A DNA stretch of 64,000 nt from Chryseobacterium viscerum (GCF_002899945.2 NZ_PPEG02000004.1:186001-250000), one strand, 5' to 3'. Counted from the stretch's first letter, positions 50,873 through 59,578 are shown. Notes: generated by a model not told the origin, from the sequence alone. Made by a program: numbers and translations.

Positions 50873-51724
50873 ATGAAAAAATCAAACTTAGCTATACCGG
50901 CTACGCTTTTAGCGATCATCTGTGTGCAGGGAGGAGCCTCCATTGCAAAACAGCTTTTCCCTGCCATTGGAGCTATTGGTACGGTTACTTTAAGAATTGT
51001 ACTTTCTGCTGTTTTGCTTACTTTGATTAATCGTCCGAAATTTTTACAATTTAACAGACAGAAATGGAAGTACTGCGCAATATATGGAATTGGGTTAGCA
51101 GCTATGAATCTTATTTTCTATATGGCGATTCAAAGGATCCCCTTAGGATTGGCGGTTACTGTAGAATTTGCAGGACCTTTATTTCTTGCACTAGCTTTGT
51201 CCCGTAAACTATTGGATGTTATCTGGGCATTGCTGGCGTGTGTAGGAATTTTACTTATTGTTCCATGGAAGAGTGATCATATTGATTTGGTAGGACTTGG
51301 GCTTGCATTTCTAGCCGGGATATTCTGGGCTGTTTATATTATCATGGGAGGTAAAGTTTCAAAAATAATGGATGGAAAGGATGCTGTGACTACCGGGATG
51401 ATCTTCGCGAGTCTTGTGATTATTCCTTTTACATTGTGGGATGGGGCTGTTTTTAATATCACCCCAAGCATTTTTGTAAAAGGGCTTGGAGTCGCTATCC
51501 TTTCAAGTGCTTTGCCTTTTTCATTGGAAATGATGGCTTTGAAAAAACTTCCAGCAAAGACTTTCAGTATTCTGATGAGTCTGGAACCGGCATTTGCAGC
51601 GCTTTCGGGATTAGTTTTTCTTGCTGAAGAATTATCTTTTTTACAGTGGATTTCTATTGCTTGCGTGATTGGTGCCAGCATAGGAACTACGGTTTTCAAT
51701 AAGAAATCTCTTTCTCATGAGTAA
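50873..51724 (+). CDS. EamA/DMT-family transporter
   Basis: A 283-aa inner membrane protein with ten predicted helices in two EamA repeats; RhtA-like features include MAIQRIPLGLAVTVEFAGPL near 84-104 and LSSALPFSLEMMALKKLPAK near 207-226, with SLEPAFAALSGLVFLAEELS near 238. RhtA exports threonine and homoserine; the substrate here is not known. The start at 50873 (MKKSNLAIPATLLAIICVQG) is preferred over the longer frame from 50819. It is the only plus-strand gene in this block. Confidence 0.92.
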   Translation: MKKSNLAIPATLLAIICVQGGASIAKQLFPAIGAIGTVTLRIVLSAVLLTLINRPKFLQFNRQKWKYCAIYGIGLAAMNLIFYMAIQRIPLGLAVTVEFAGPLFLALALSRKLLDVIWALLACVGILLIVPWKSDHIDLVGLGLAFLAGIFWAVYIIMGGKVSKIMDGKDAVTTGMIFASLVIIPFTLWDGAVFNITPSIFVKGLGVAILSSALPFSLEMMALKKLPAKTFSILMSLEPAFAALSGLVFLAEELSFLQWISIACVIGASIGTTVFNKKSLSHE

Positions 51725-51802
51725 AGGTGTGAAATTTTAAACCAGTAAGCTCATTAAGGGTTAAGATTCCAATAAATTTAAATGAAGTTTTTTGCTACGT
51801 TA

Positions 51803-53161
51803 TCAGATCATAAACTCGACTGTAAAAATAGTCTCATTATGATCTGATACCACAGTAATCTTTGCATTGTGGAGCAGAATAATTTTTTCGGTAAGGAAAA
51901 GTCCTATTCCATGTCCTTTTTTTTGTCTGGAGGTTTCGCTTCTGTAAAAAGGTTCAAAAATATGGTGTACATCTTCCTGAGGAATGCCATTTCCCGTATT
52001 GGTAAAACTGATCCTAAGGATTTTGGAATCAGTTCTGACATCTATTAAACATGTATGTTCCGGTGAATATTTACAGGCATTATCAATAAGATTATTAAAA
52101 GCAACCTGCAAAAGATATTCATTTCCCTGAATAATAAGCTGATGTTCTTCCACCATGTCTTCAATATTCAGTGAAACTTTATAGCCGGAATTTTCTTTGA
52201 TTATTTTGGTGTAAGATTCCAGGAGAACTTCATCAAGACGGACTTCAGAAAAACTGATCTCATTGGGATCGTAGCTTGCTTTGGCGAGGTCCATTAAACT
52301 ATTGGAGAGTTTAACCATATTTCGGGCGTCTTCCAATGCATATTGGATGGTTTCCTGATATTCTTGCTGGGTTTTATCCTTCTCAGAAGCCAGTTCCAGT
52401 TCGGTAATAATAGCCGCCAGGGGAGTTCTCAGCTCATGTGAAATATTAGATACAAAATGCTTCTGTGAATCAAAAGAATTCTCAAGACGTTCCAGCATTC
52501 CGTTGAAGTTTTGAGCCAGTTCATTAAGTTCGTCTTTTTCTTTTGTTGTTTTTAATCGCAACTGTAGTTTTCCGGCGGTAATATTTTTAATCTGACTTAC
52601 CATTTCACTGAGTGGGCTCAGTGCTTTTTTGGAAAGAAATATTCCAGCCAGATAAATAAGGATTAGAATACTAAAGAATGAGATAATGCTGATGGTGAGA
52701 AGATGAGTAAGATAGTCATATCCGTATTTGTCATAAGATGCAGCGGTTACCGCATACGTTTTTCCTTCATAATGATACACCATTCCGATCACCTGCAAAT
52801 CGTTCAAAAAGAAATTAATCCTCTTTTTCTGGAATATCTGCGAAAGCATGTCCGGAGTTTCTTTTACATAATCTACTTTGGCATCATCATGATAAATCAG
52901 TTGTTTATTGATATCATAAATGGCGACCTGAACTTCATTCAGAGTTCTGGTATTATTTTTATAAAGCTTATGCATTTCCTGCTCAGGCAGTGAACTGCGG
53001 AAAAATAAATCCGCCTTGGCAATGGCTTCGTTCTGAAGTTCGCTGTAAAAAGATTTCTCTCTGGCTTCTTTTGATGAATAATAAATCGAAAAGCTGTAAA
53101 CCCCTAAAAGCATAGCGGTGATTAAGGTAAAAAGCAGGGTAAGTCTGGTTCTTATTTTCAT
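51803..53161 (-). CDS. HAMP-domain sensor histidine kinase (CusS-like)
   Basis: A 452-aa two-component sensor. Two membrane segments (about 9-28 and 149-170) flank a periplasmic sensor domain of about 120 residues; HAMP follows (to about 220), then HisKA with the phosphorylated His in SNISHELRTPLAAI near 240, and the ATPase domain: N-box NLIDNACKYSPEH, G1/F-box GNGIPQEDVHHIFEPFYRS, G2 GHGIGLFL. It pairs with the response regulator 27 bases upstream. Metal sensing is suggested only by the nearby efflux operon. Confidence 0.94.
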   Translation of the reverse strand: MKIRTRLTLLFTLITAMLLGVYSFSIYYSSKEAREKSFYSELQNEAIAKADLFFRSSLPEQEMHKLYKNNTRTLNEVQVAIYDINKQLIYHDDAKVDYVKETPDMLSQIFQKKRINFFLNDLQVIGMVYHYEGKTYAVTAASYDKYGYDYLTHLLTISIISFFSILILIYLAGIFLSKKALSPLSEMVSQIKNITAGKLQLRLKTTKEKDELNELAQNFNGMLERLENSFDSQKHFVSNISHELRTPLAAIITELELASEKDKTQQEYQETIQYALEDARNMVKLSNSLMDLAKASYDPNEISFSEVRLDEVLLESYTKIIKENSGYKVSLNIEDMVEEHQLIIQGNEYLLQVAFNNLIDNACKYSPEHTCLIDVRTDSKILRISFTNTGNGIPQEDVHHIFEPFYRSETSRQKKGHGIGLFLTEKIILLHNAKITVVSDHNETIFTVEFMI

Positions 53162-53188
53162 CCGGATATTTTTAGTAGATCTTCATTA

Positions 53189-53890
53189 TTATACAATGCC
53201 TGATTCGTAATCTTTTTTTAGAATAAACCCCATACCGGCTTTGGTGTGGATAAGTTTGGTTTCAAAATCTTTATCAATTTTCTTTCGGAGATAATTGATG
53301 TATACATCGATAAAATTGGTTCCGGTATCAAAATGGGTTTCCCATACTTTCTCTGCAATTTCACTTCTGGAAAGAACCCTTTCTGAATTTTCCAGCATGA
53401 ATTTTAAGAGATTAAATTCTTTTGGGGTTAATTTGATCGGACTATGATCCCTGCTTACCGTTTTCTGCTCCAGATTCATTTCTATCCCTTCATATTTGAG
53501 GACGAAAACCTTTTGCTGCCGCTGTTGTGAAAAACGTTTCAGAAGAACTCTGATTCTTGCTACCAGTTCCCGCATTTCAAAAGGTTTGGTCAGATAATCA
53601 TCAGCTCCGGCATCAAATCCTTCCAGTTTATCATCTGTGGTTCCGAGTGCCGTAAGCATAATTACAGGAAGATTGGGTTTTAAGGCTTTAATTTCATTAC
53701 AAAATTCAAGGCCATTTTTTTTAGGAAGGACAATATCTGTCACCACCAGATCAAAATTCGTCTGTAAAGCCAGTTTCAAACCCGTGGTTCCGTCATAAGC
53801 CACAGTTACCTCAAATTCAGCTTCCTGAAATCCCTTTGCAATCAATTTTGAAAGTCTGTCGTCGTCTTCAACTAATAAAATATGTGGCAT
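53189..53890 (-). CDS. OmpR-family response regulator (CusR-like)
   Basis: A 233-aa protein. The receiver has the acidic pair in LLVEDDDRL, the phosphorylatable Asp in FDLVVTDIVLPKKNGLEF near 50-67, and Lys in DYLTKPFEMRELVARIRVLL. The C-terminal winged helix (about 130-230) has LTPKEFNLLKFMLENSERVL and TNFIDVYINYLRKKI. It is first in an operon with the histidine kinase. Targets are probably close by; the mgtC-RND operon is the candidate. Confidence 0.95.
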   Translation of the reverse strand: MPHILLVEDDDRLSKLIAKGFQEAEFEVTVAYDGTTGLKLALQTNFDLVVTDIVLPKKNGLEFCNEIKALKPNLPVIMLTALGTTDDKLEGFDAGADDYLTKPFEMRELVARIRVLLKRFSQQRQQKVFVLKYEGIEMNLEQKTVSRDHSPIKLTPKEFNLLKFMLENSERVLSRSEIAEKVWETHFDTGTNFIDVYINYLRKKIDKDFETKLIHTKAGMGFILKKDYESGIV

Positions 53891-54006
53891 AAGAATCTTG
53901 AAAATGTTTGGGTTGGTATGAAGAATAGATCAATATTCTCACAAATGTAATGAATTCTATTTTGTAATTTTGGTCCCGAAAGTATAATCAGATACCGGAA
54001 TTTAAA

Positions 54007-54666
54007 ATGGTTTTTAACAGAAAAATTAAAGAAATTATTGCTGCAGGGTTTTTGTCCTGTTTATTATTACTGTTGACTCAGTGTAATCGTAATTCTCCCG
54101 GAAAAGTGCAGCTCAAAAATGGAGATCTACTTTTTGTAACGGCAAAAGAATCGGGGCTTTCCGGTGCGATCAATAATGTTACTCAAAAACAAAAGACAGC
54201 TTCATTCGATCATATAGGAATTCTGGAAAAAGAGGGGAACGGGATGTTTGTCCTGCATGCAGCTCCTAAAGGCGGTTCACAGAAACAGAGCTTAAAAGAT
54301 TTTATCAAAGATCAGAAAGAAGACGAGCAGGAGGTGATCGTTTATCGTTTGAAGGAACAATATCAGAAAACAATTCCTAAAGCTATTAAAAAAGCGAATT
54401 CTATGGTGGGGAAACCTTATAACTTCAATTATATTCTGGATGAAAATTCCTATTACTGTTCAGATTTTGTAGAAAGAGCATTTCGAGAAGAACATATTTT
54501 CAAATTGGAGCCGATGACGTTTATAGATCCCAAAACAGGAAAGACAAATGCATTCTGGGAAGAATTTTATACTAAGAAAAATCTGAAAATACCAGAAGGA
54601 GAGCCGGGTTGCAACCCTAATGGACTTGCGGGTTCAGACAAGCTGGAAAGAATAGAGAAACTTTAA
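54007..54666 (+). CDS. YiiX/YebB-like NlpC/P60-fold cysteine hydrolase, lipoprotein
   Basis: A 219-aa protein with a lipobox (LLLTQC, Cys26). It matches the YiiX group of permuted NlpC/P60 (CHAP-like) enzymes: LKNGDLLFVTAKES near 37-50, His in SFDHIGIL near 75, VLHAAPKGG, and the catalytic Cys in DENSYYCSDFVERAF near 158. Such enzymes cleave amide bonds in peptidoglycan-like or lipid-linked peptides; the substrate is unknown. TAATTTTG at 53965-53972 is a -7-like box. A terminator lies at 54675-54701. Confidence 0.88.
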   Translation: MVFNRKIKEIIAAGFLSCLLLLLTQCNRNSPGKVQLKNGDLLFVTAKESGLSGAINNVTQKQKTASFDHIGILEKEGNGMFVLHAAPKGGSQKQSLKDFIKDQKEDEQEVIVYRLKEQYQKTIPKAIKKANSMVGKPYNFNYILDENSYYCSDFVERAFREEHIFKLEPMTFIDPKTGKTNAFWEEFYTKKNLKIPEGEPGCNPNGLAGSDKLERIEKL

Positions 54667-54674
54667 AATAGAAG

Positions 54675-54701
54675 AGAAGCTGATGAGGCTTCTTTTTTTT
54701 T
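54675..54701 (+). terminator. Terminator after the YiiX-like gene
   Basis: AGAAGC and GCTTCT pair around TGATGAG, followed by a long T-run. Confidence 0.8.
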
Positions 54702-54717
54702 ATATTAAATTTTAAAA

Positions 54718-54764
54718 AATATTAGTCTACTAATTTGGTGGACTAATATTTTTTTATATTTTTG
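54718..54764 (+). promoter_or_regulatory. Promoter with overlapping dyad before the NIL-domain gene
   Basis: TTG (54735-54737), a 19-base spacer and TATTTTTG (54757-54764) form a good promoter. AATATTAGTCTAC (54718-54730) and GGACTAATATT with the preceding GT (54739-54750) are an inverted pair covering the TTG box. This placement suits a repressor operator; alternatively the stem plus T-run is a second terminator of the upstream gene. Confidence 0.5.
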
Positions 54765-54826
54765 TCACAGATTTACATGCAGAGAGCAATATGATCTGAT
54801 AATGTTTAACCCAAAAATGTTTAGCG

Positions 54827-55138
54827 ATGATTACACCTAATCCTGGCCTGCAGGTTTTACAAAACAAAATAAACCTGCCTAAAAAAGAATTGTTATTAGA
54901 AATAGAGTTGAATGGCAAAATGAAATTTGAACATTTGATGAATACCATCTATAATCAATTGGGCATCTGCCATAGAGTGTTATCAGCAAACATAGAGTAT
55001 ATGAACGGATATAGTTTTGGTTCAGTACAATTATATATTAATGTCAATTCAGAAGATTTCCATCAGCTTGAAGTCTATCTGAATAAAAATAAACTTATCA
55101 ATACGACAGTAGAATATACCTGCAGAACCTATTTTTAA
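54827..55138 (+). CDS. Free-standing NIL-domain protein
   Basis: A 103-aa protein. Residues 15-103 resemble the NIL domain, the ACT-like regulatory domain at the C-terminus of methionine importer ATPases (MetN): a start like LLLEIELNGKMKFEHLMNTI, GICHRVLSANIEYMNGYSFG in the middle and the closing pattern VYLNKNKLINTTVEYTCR. In MetN the domain binds methionine and feeds back on transport. Here it has no ATPase and no transporter gene beside it, so it may act as a stand-alone sensor or partner; that is inference. It is monocistronic with a dyad-covered promoter. Confidence 0.72.
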   Translation: MITPNPGLQVLQNKINLPKKELLLEIELNGKMKFEHLMNTIYNQLGICHRVLSANIEYMNGYSFGSVQLYINVNSEDFHQLEVYLNKNKLINTTVEYTCRTYF

Positions 55139-55246
55139 GTGAGATTCATATAGTTTTAATTACCCAAAGTGTCTGGTTCTTTTACCAGGCACTTTTTATT
55201 TTATACTAAAGCAAATTAAAAAAAAACTTATTAATCGGGAGAAAAT

Positions 55247-55300
55247 TTCCCTCCCCCCGGAGGGGTGGCGAAAATTCAAAAAATTTTTGACGGGGTGGTT
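55247..55300. repeat. GGGGTGG-type intergenic repeat
   Basis: CCCTCCCCCCGGAGGGGTGG is followed by CGAAAATTCAAAAAATTTTT and GACGGGGTGG. CCTCC/GGAGG pair locally and AAAAATTTTT is a dyad. I recall closely similar elements scattered in Flavobacteria genomes. Confidence 0.55.
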
Positions 55301-55303
55301 AAA

Positions 55304-55334
55304 TAAAAAAAGCGCTCAGATTACTCTGAACGCT
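55304..55334 (-). terminator. Terminator after murA
   Basis: On the minus strand AGCGTTCAGA and TCTGAGCGCT form a 10-bp stem with one mismatch, a four-base loop and a following run of seven T. Confidence 0.8.
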
Positions 55335-55354
55335 TCTATATTAAATAAATAATT

Positions 55355-56662
55355 TTAAATTCTTTCGATATCAGCACCAATAGCTTTCAATCTTCCATCG
55401 ATATTTTCGTATCCTCTGTCGATTTGTTCGATATTGTGGATAATAGATTTTCCTTCTGCAGAAAGAGCAGCAATAAGAAGTGCATTTCCAGCTCTGATAT
55501 CTGGGGAAACCATGGTAGTTCCTCTTAATGGAGCTTCCTGATTCAACCCGATTACTGTAGCTCTGTGTGGATCACACAAAATAATCTGAGCTCCCATGTC
55601 AATCAATTTATCAACAAAGAATAATCTGGATTCAAACATTTTCTGATGTACCAGAATACTTCCTTTTGCCTGAGTCGCTACCACTAAAATAATAGATAAT
55701 AGATCCGGCGTAAATCCAGGCCAAGGCGCATCTGAAATCGTAAGGATAGAACCGTCAATAAATTTCTGAATTTTATAATGTTCCTGAGCAGGAATGTAGA
55801 TGTCATCACCACTTTGCTCAAGCTCGATTCCTAATTTTCTGAATGTATTCGGGATTACTCCAAGCTGGTTCCAGTTTACATTTTTAATGGTGATTTCAGA
55901 TTTTGTCATGGCTGCAAGACCAATCCAAGACCCAATTTCTACCATATCCGGAAGCATAGTGTGCTCAGTTCCTCTAAGGTGTTCAACACCTTCAATCGTA
56001 ACAAGGTTAGAACCGATTCCTGAGATATTAGCCCCCATTCTGTTCAGCATTTTACATAATTGCTGAAGATATGGCTCACATGCCGCGTTGTAGATTCTTG
56101 TTTTTCCTTTTGCCAAAGCAGCTGCCATTACAATATTGGCAGTTCCAGTTACGGAAGCTTCTTCCAAAAGAATGAATTTCCCTCTTAATTCTTTAGCCTT
56201 TAAAGAATAAAAATATTCCTCTTCATCATATTTGAATTCAGCACCTAATTCAACAAGTCCCTGAAAGTGAGTGTCCAATCTTCTTCTTCCGATTTTATCA
56301 CCTCCTGGAGTAGGCATATACGCTTCTCCATAACGAGCCAGCATTGGTCCCATCAGCATAATAGATCCACGTAATTTTGCTCCGTCCTTTTTGAACTCGT
56401 TGGATTTTACGTAATCGAAATTAACCTGATTAGCCTTGAAAGTATAATCTCCCTGTCCGTTTTTAGTAATTTTTACTCCAAAATCTCCCAGAATTTCAAT
56501 CAGTCTGTTGACGTCATGAATATCAGGAATATTTTTGATTCTTACTTCTTCGTCCGTAAGGAGAACCGCACATAAAATTTGTAGAGCCTCATTCTTGGCT
56601 CCTTGTGGAGTTATTTCGCCCTGCAATCTTTTTCCTCCTCTTATCTGAAATGTTCCACTCAT
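55355..56662 (-). CDS. murA: UDP-N-acetylglucosamine 1-carboxyvinyltransferase
   Basis: A 435-aa enzyme for the first committed step of peptidoglycan synthesis, joining phosphoenolpyruvate to UDP-GlcNAc. It has the active-site Lys-Asn (GAKNEALQIL near 20-29), the GFTPDLLSII segment and the C-terminal DRGYENID Arg. The catalytic loop, usually PGGCxIGxRPVDxH, reads TPGGDKIGRRRLDTH, so Asp (codon GAT) replaces the Cys that fosfomycin alkylates. This is known to keep activity and give resistance in other bacteria. Its start overlaps the stop of the DUF4290 gene (TAATG), so they are coupled. Confidence 0.97.
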   Translation of the reverse strand: MSGTFQIRGGKRLQGEITPQGAKNEALQILCAVLLTDEEVRIKNIPDIHDVNRLIEILGDFGVKITKNGQGDYTFKANQVNFDYVKSNEFKKDGAKLRGSIMLMGPMLARYGEAYMPTPGGDKIGRRRLDTHFQGLVELGAEFKYDEEEYFYSLKAKELRGKFILLEEASVTGTANIVMAAALAKGKTRIYNAACEPYLQQLCKMLNRMGANISGIGSNLVTIEGVEHLRGTEHTMLPDMVEIGSWIGLAAMTKSEITIKNVNWNQLGVIPNTFRKLGIELEQSGDDIYIPAQEHYKIQKFIDGSILTISDAPWPGFTPDLLSIILVVATQAKGSILVHQKMFESRLFFVDKLIDMGAQIILCDPHRATVIGLNQEAPLRGTTMVSPDIRAGNALLIAALSAEGKSIIHNIEQIDRGYENIDGRLKAIGADIERI

Positions 56663-57354
56663 TACTTTCTGTTTTTATGATTGTTATTATGCCTTCTTTT
56701 ATTAGGCTGGTTGCTGTTGTTATTGTTTTTATTATTGCTGTTGTTGCTGTTCCTATTGTTGTTATTGTTATTATTTCGGTTGTTGTTATTGCTGGTGTAA
56801 TAGATTTTACTTTTTTCAAGAGATTCTATTCCCGTCAGATCCAACCTGTTTTCAGACAGTTCTTTCAGGTGGCGGAAAATAACATCGTCCGTCACATGTT
56901 CTTTATTATAGACATTATAAGATTTCTTCATATTGTTGGCAATCACTTCGATAAGGGCTTCTTTTTCGTCACCCGCTTCCAGTTCGATTGCTTTTTCTAT
57001 CAATTGAAGAATACTTTTTCCGTAAAACTTAAAGTCACCTTGAAGTTTTGGATATTCCATTCTTTTAGGTTTTTCTGCCAATTGTTCCATTGTAGGGAAC
57101 GGATAAGGAGAATCTACATCCAGATCATGATTAGCAAGAATAAAAAGATGGTCCCAAAGTTTATGTTTATAATTTTCCTCGTCGCGAAGTTGTGGGTTTC
57201 TCTGACCCATAAAATCGATGATTGCCATAGCCATTTCGTTCCTTTCCTCTTTGGTAGGAAGTTCTTTGCAGCGCTCAACCAACTGTTGTATTATTCTGCC
57301 ATATTCTGGCATATTAAGCTGAGTTTTTTGGGTATTGTATTCCATAGTATGCAA
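56662..57354 (-). CDS. DUF4290 protein with Asn-rich tail
   Basis: A 230-aa protein. Residues 1-180 match the DUF4290 family of Bacteroidetes (QTQLNMPEYGRIIQQLVERC-like start; NEMAMAIIDFMGQRNPQLRD near 40-60). The last 45 residues are almost only Asn with Arg, Lys and Ser, an unstructured, low-complexity basic tail coded by TTATTG/GTT-rich repeats on the plus strand. Its function is unknown. It precedes murA with a one-base overlap, an arrangement I recall as common in Flavobacteria, so a link to cell-wall or cell-cycle control is possible. Confidence 0.9.
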   Translation of the reverse strand: MHTMEYNTQKTQLNMPEYGRIIQQLVERCKELPTKEERNEMAMAIIDFMGQRNPQLRDEENYKHKLWDHLFILANHDLDVDSPYPFPTMEQLAEKPKRMEYPKLQGDFKFYGKSILQLIEKAIELEAGDEKEALIEVIANNMKKSYNVYNKEHVTDDVIFRHLKELSENRLDLTGIESLEKSKIYYTSNNNNRNNNNNNNRNSNNSNNKNNNNSNQPNKRRHNNNHKNRK

Positions 57355-57532
57355 ATATATGGATTAAAAGAAAAATTGCTTCGAGAATCTGAAAAAATTA
57401 TGATTTTTTAATGAAAACTTCAAATGACTTTCTTCTTGATTTATTATTAAAAATTAAAATATATCCCATTCATTTGAATTTGTTTTCAATAAAATTGTAT
57501 CTTGTTTAATAGATTGATAATTAATTATTACG

Positions 57533-58972
57533 ATGAAAAAAACACATTTTTTCCTTTCCCTACTGGCTTTAGCATTAGCTAACTCATGCCAGAACAGTGA
57601 TGAATTTATTATGGAATCTTCCAAGCAGGAAGAGGTTCATAACAAAACGGTAAATGTAACCCACCATGACGGACGTCCTTTCAGTACAGGAACCAGTTCA
57701 GCATCTGCACAGAGTAAATTCGTAGCCGGTCCCGGTGGCGGAGTGATGATGCAGGGCTTTTATTGGGACGTTCCTGAAGGAGGTAACTGGTGGAATACCG
57801 TTAAAGATAAACTAACTGCCTGGTCCAATGCAGGAATTGGTGCCGTATGGCTTCCTCCAGCTTCAAAAGCACAAAACGGAGCCTACTCAATGGGATATGA
57901 TCCTACAGATTACTATGATTTCGGAAATTTTAATCAAAATGGAAGCACCGAAACCCGTTTCGGATCAAGAACCGAACTGGAAGCATTGATTACCAAGGCG
58001 CACTCAGAAAATATGCAGGTGTATGCAGATATTGTGATCAATCACAACAGCGGCGGTCAATCGGAAGCCAATCCTTTTACAGGAACCAATACGTGGACTG
58101 ATTTTTCAGGAGTTGCTTCAGGGAAATTCCAGAGAAACTACAATGATTTTTATAAAAATGCCTACGGAAATAATGATGAAGGAGCTTTTGGAGGCTTTCC
58201 GGATATGTGCCACTCCAATCCACATGTTCAGGACTGGCTTTGGGGAAGAGATGATTCTGTCGCCAAATATTATAAAAATGTAATGAAATTCGATGGCTGG
58301 AGATTCGATTATGTTAAAGGTTTTGGTCCTTGGGTGGTCAATACCTGGAATTCAAAAGTAGGAGGGTTTTCTGTCGGAGAATTATGGGATTCCAATGTGA
58401 ATACGCTGGAGTGGTGGGCGAATAATGCCAACAGTTCCGTTTTTGATTTTGCAGCCTACTATAAAATGGATGAAGCTTTTGATAACGGAAATTTAAATGC
58501 TTTGAATGATGACATGATGTGGAAAAGAAACCCATATAAAGCAGTCACTTTTGTAGCCAATCATGACACGGATATTATTAACAATAAAATGCCGGCCTAT
58601 GCTTATATCTTAACACATGAAGGGTATCCTACCATTTTTTATAGAGATTATGAAGAATGGCTGAATAAAGAAAGATTGAACAATCTGATCTGGATTCATA
58701 ATAATAAAGCCACCGGAACCACTTCTATTTTATATACCGATAACGATGAATATATTGCAAGACGTAACGGATACAACGGCAATCCCGGGTTAGTTGTTTA
58801 TATTAATACTTCATCAAGCTGGCAGGAGAGATGGGTGGAAACCAATTGGAGCAGCCAGCAGATCAAAGACTTTACAGGAAGTTCAGGCTGGTATCCAACA
58901 ACACAAGGCGATAAATGGGTGAAAATCCAATGTGCGCCAAATTCTTATTCTGTTTGGTCACTGAATTTATAA
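57533..58972 (+). CDS. Alpha-amylase (GH13), lipoprotein
   Basis: A 479-aa glycoside hydrolase. The N-terminus is a lipoprotein signal (ALANSC, Cys19) followed by a low-complexity linker (to about 65). The (beta/alpha)8 barrel is complete: MQGFYWDVPEGGNWW near 75-90, conserved region I DIVINHNSGG, II GWRFDYVKGF (nucleophile Asp), III GELWDSN (acid Glu) and IV ANHDTD. A small C-terminal beta domain closes it. It resembles the GH13 amylases that release maltotetraose or act on starch from the cell surface. No SusC/SusD genes are adjacent, so it is not in a typical polysaccharide locus. Confidence 0.93.
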   Translation: MKKTHFFLSLLALALANSCQNSDEFIMESSKQEEVHNKTVNVTHHDGRPFSTGTSSASAQSKFVAGPGGGVMMQGFYWDVPEGGNWWNTVKDKLTAWSNAGIGAVWLPPASKAQNGAYSMGYDPTDYYDFGNFNQNGSTETRFGSRTELEALITKAHSENMQVYADIVINHNSGGQSEANPFTGTNTWTDFSGVASGKFQRNYNDFYKNAYGNNDEGAFGGFPDMCHSNPHVQDWLWGRDDSVAKYYKNVMKFDGWRFDYVKGFGPWVVNTWNSKVGGFSVGELWDSNVNTLEWWANNANSSVFDFAAYYKMDEAFDNGNLNALNDDMMWKRNPYKAVTFVANHDTDIINNKMPAYAYILTHEGYPTIFYRDYEEWLNKERLNNLIWIHNNKATGTTSILYTDNDEYIARRNGYNGNPGLVVYINTSSSWQERWVETNWSSQQIKDFTGSSGWYPTTQGDKWVKIQCAPNSYSVWSLNL

Positions 58973-59163
58973 GCAATGAGCAATCAATGATGAGCCATGA
59001 GTGAATTGAATAAACTCCAATCTGTTCATTGATGCATCAATTTTATCATTCCGTAGGAATTCACAAATGGCTTTTTAAAGCTAAGTTAGTTGAGCTTCTT
59101 ACGGGATGATATTTTATACGAGATTATTAATAGTAAGGAAATCCTTCTTCGAAACAAAGAAAA
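58973..59163. other. Intergenic spacer with an ATTCCGTAGGAAT word
   Basis: ATCATTCCGTAGGAATTCAC near 59045-59065 contains the near-dyad ATTCC-GTA-GGAAT, a short word that I recall as frequent between Chryseobacterium genes. GAGCAATCAATGATGAGCCA shows small direct repeats. No gene seen. Confidence 0.4.
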
Positions 59164-59574
59164 TTAGACCTGGATAAATTTTTTCTTCTGATGCTGATCC
59201 GGTAAATAACATTTCTGATTAGCCAGCTTCATTCTGTTTCTGGAAATAACATCATACATTTTATCACTTAGAAATCGGGGAATAATTTTTCCAATGAAGG
59301 AAAGGGTATACACTCCTCCCAACAAGTTAGCGATTTCCAGTATAGCTCTTGATTTGATCTGATAATATCTGCCGGGTTTCCATAGATACATTGTATTGAA
59401 TACATTTGTTTCCAATCCTCTTTCAGATAAAAACTGCTGCCCGAAGTCAGATTGAAGGGACGCAAACATGAATTTATCTTTCTTATCTCTCTCCAAAATC
59501 CATTGCACCCAGAAATTACAGACTCCGCAATCTCCGTCAAAAAATACAATATGTTTATTTTCCCAGTTTTCCAC
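59164..59574 (-). CDS. DCC-family (DUF393) thiol-disulfide-like protein
   Basis: A 136-aa thioredoxin-fold protein with the DCC motif FFDGDCGVCNFWVQWI (DGDCGVC near 13-19), then YLWKPGRYYQIKSRAILEIA and the closing YDVISRNRMKL. The C-x-x-C pair (Cys17, Cys20) suggests redox activity, but no substrate is known for this family. It is 4 bases downstream of the haem-binding protein gene, so they are cotranscribed. Confidence 0.92.
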   Translation of the reverse strand: MENWENKHIVFFDGDCGVCNFWVQWILERDKKDKFMFASLQSDFGQQFLSERGLETNVFNTMYLWKPGRYYQIKSRAILEIANLLGGVYTLSFIGKIIPRFLSDKMYDVISRNRMKLANQKCYLPDQHQKKKFIQV

Positions 59575-59578
59575 GACT

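Noticed and set aside
54718..54826. SAM riboswitch before the NIL-domain gene
   Set aside because: No SAM-I, SAM-II or other known aptamer core was found; the dyad overlaps the promoter instead of following it.
56605..57411. 268-codon frame antisense to the DUF4290 gene
   Set aside because: Its Val/Ile-rich start is the reverse reading of the Asn-rich tail; the sense protein matches a known family.
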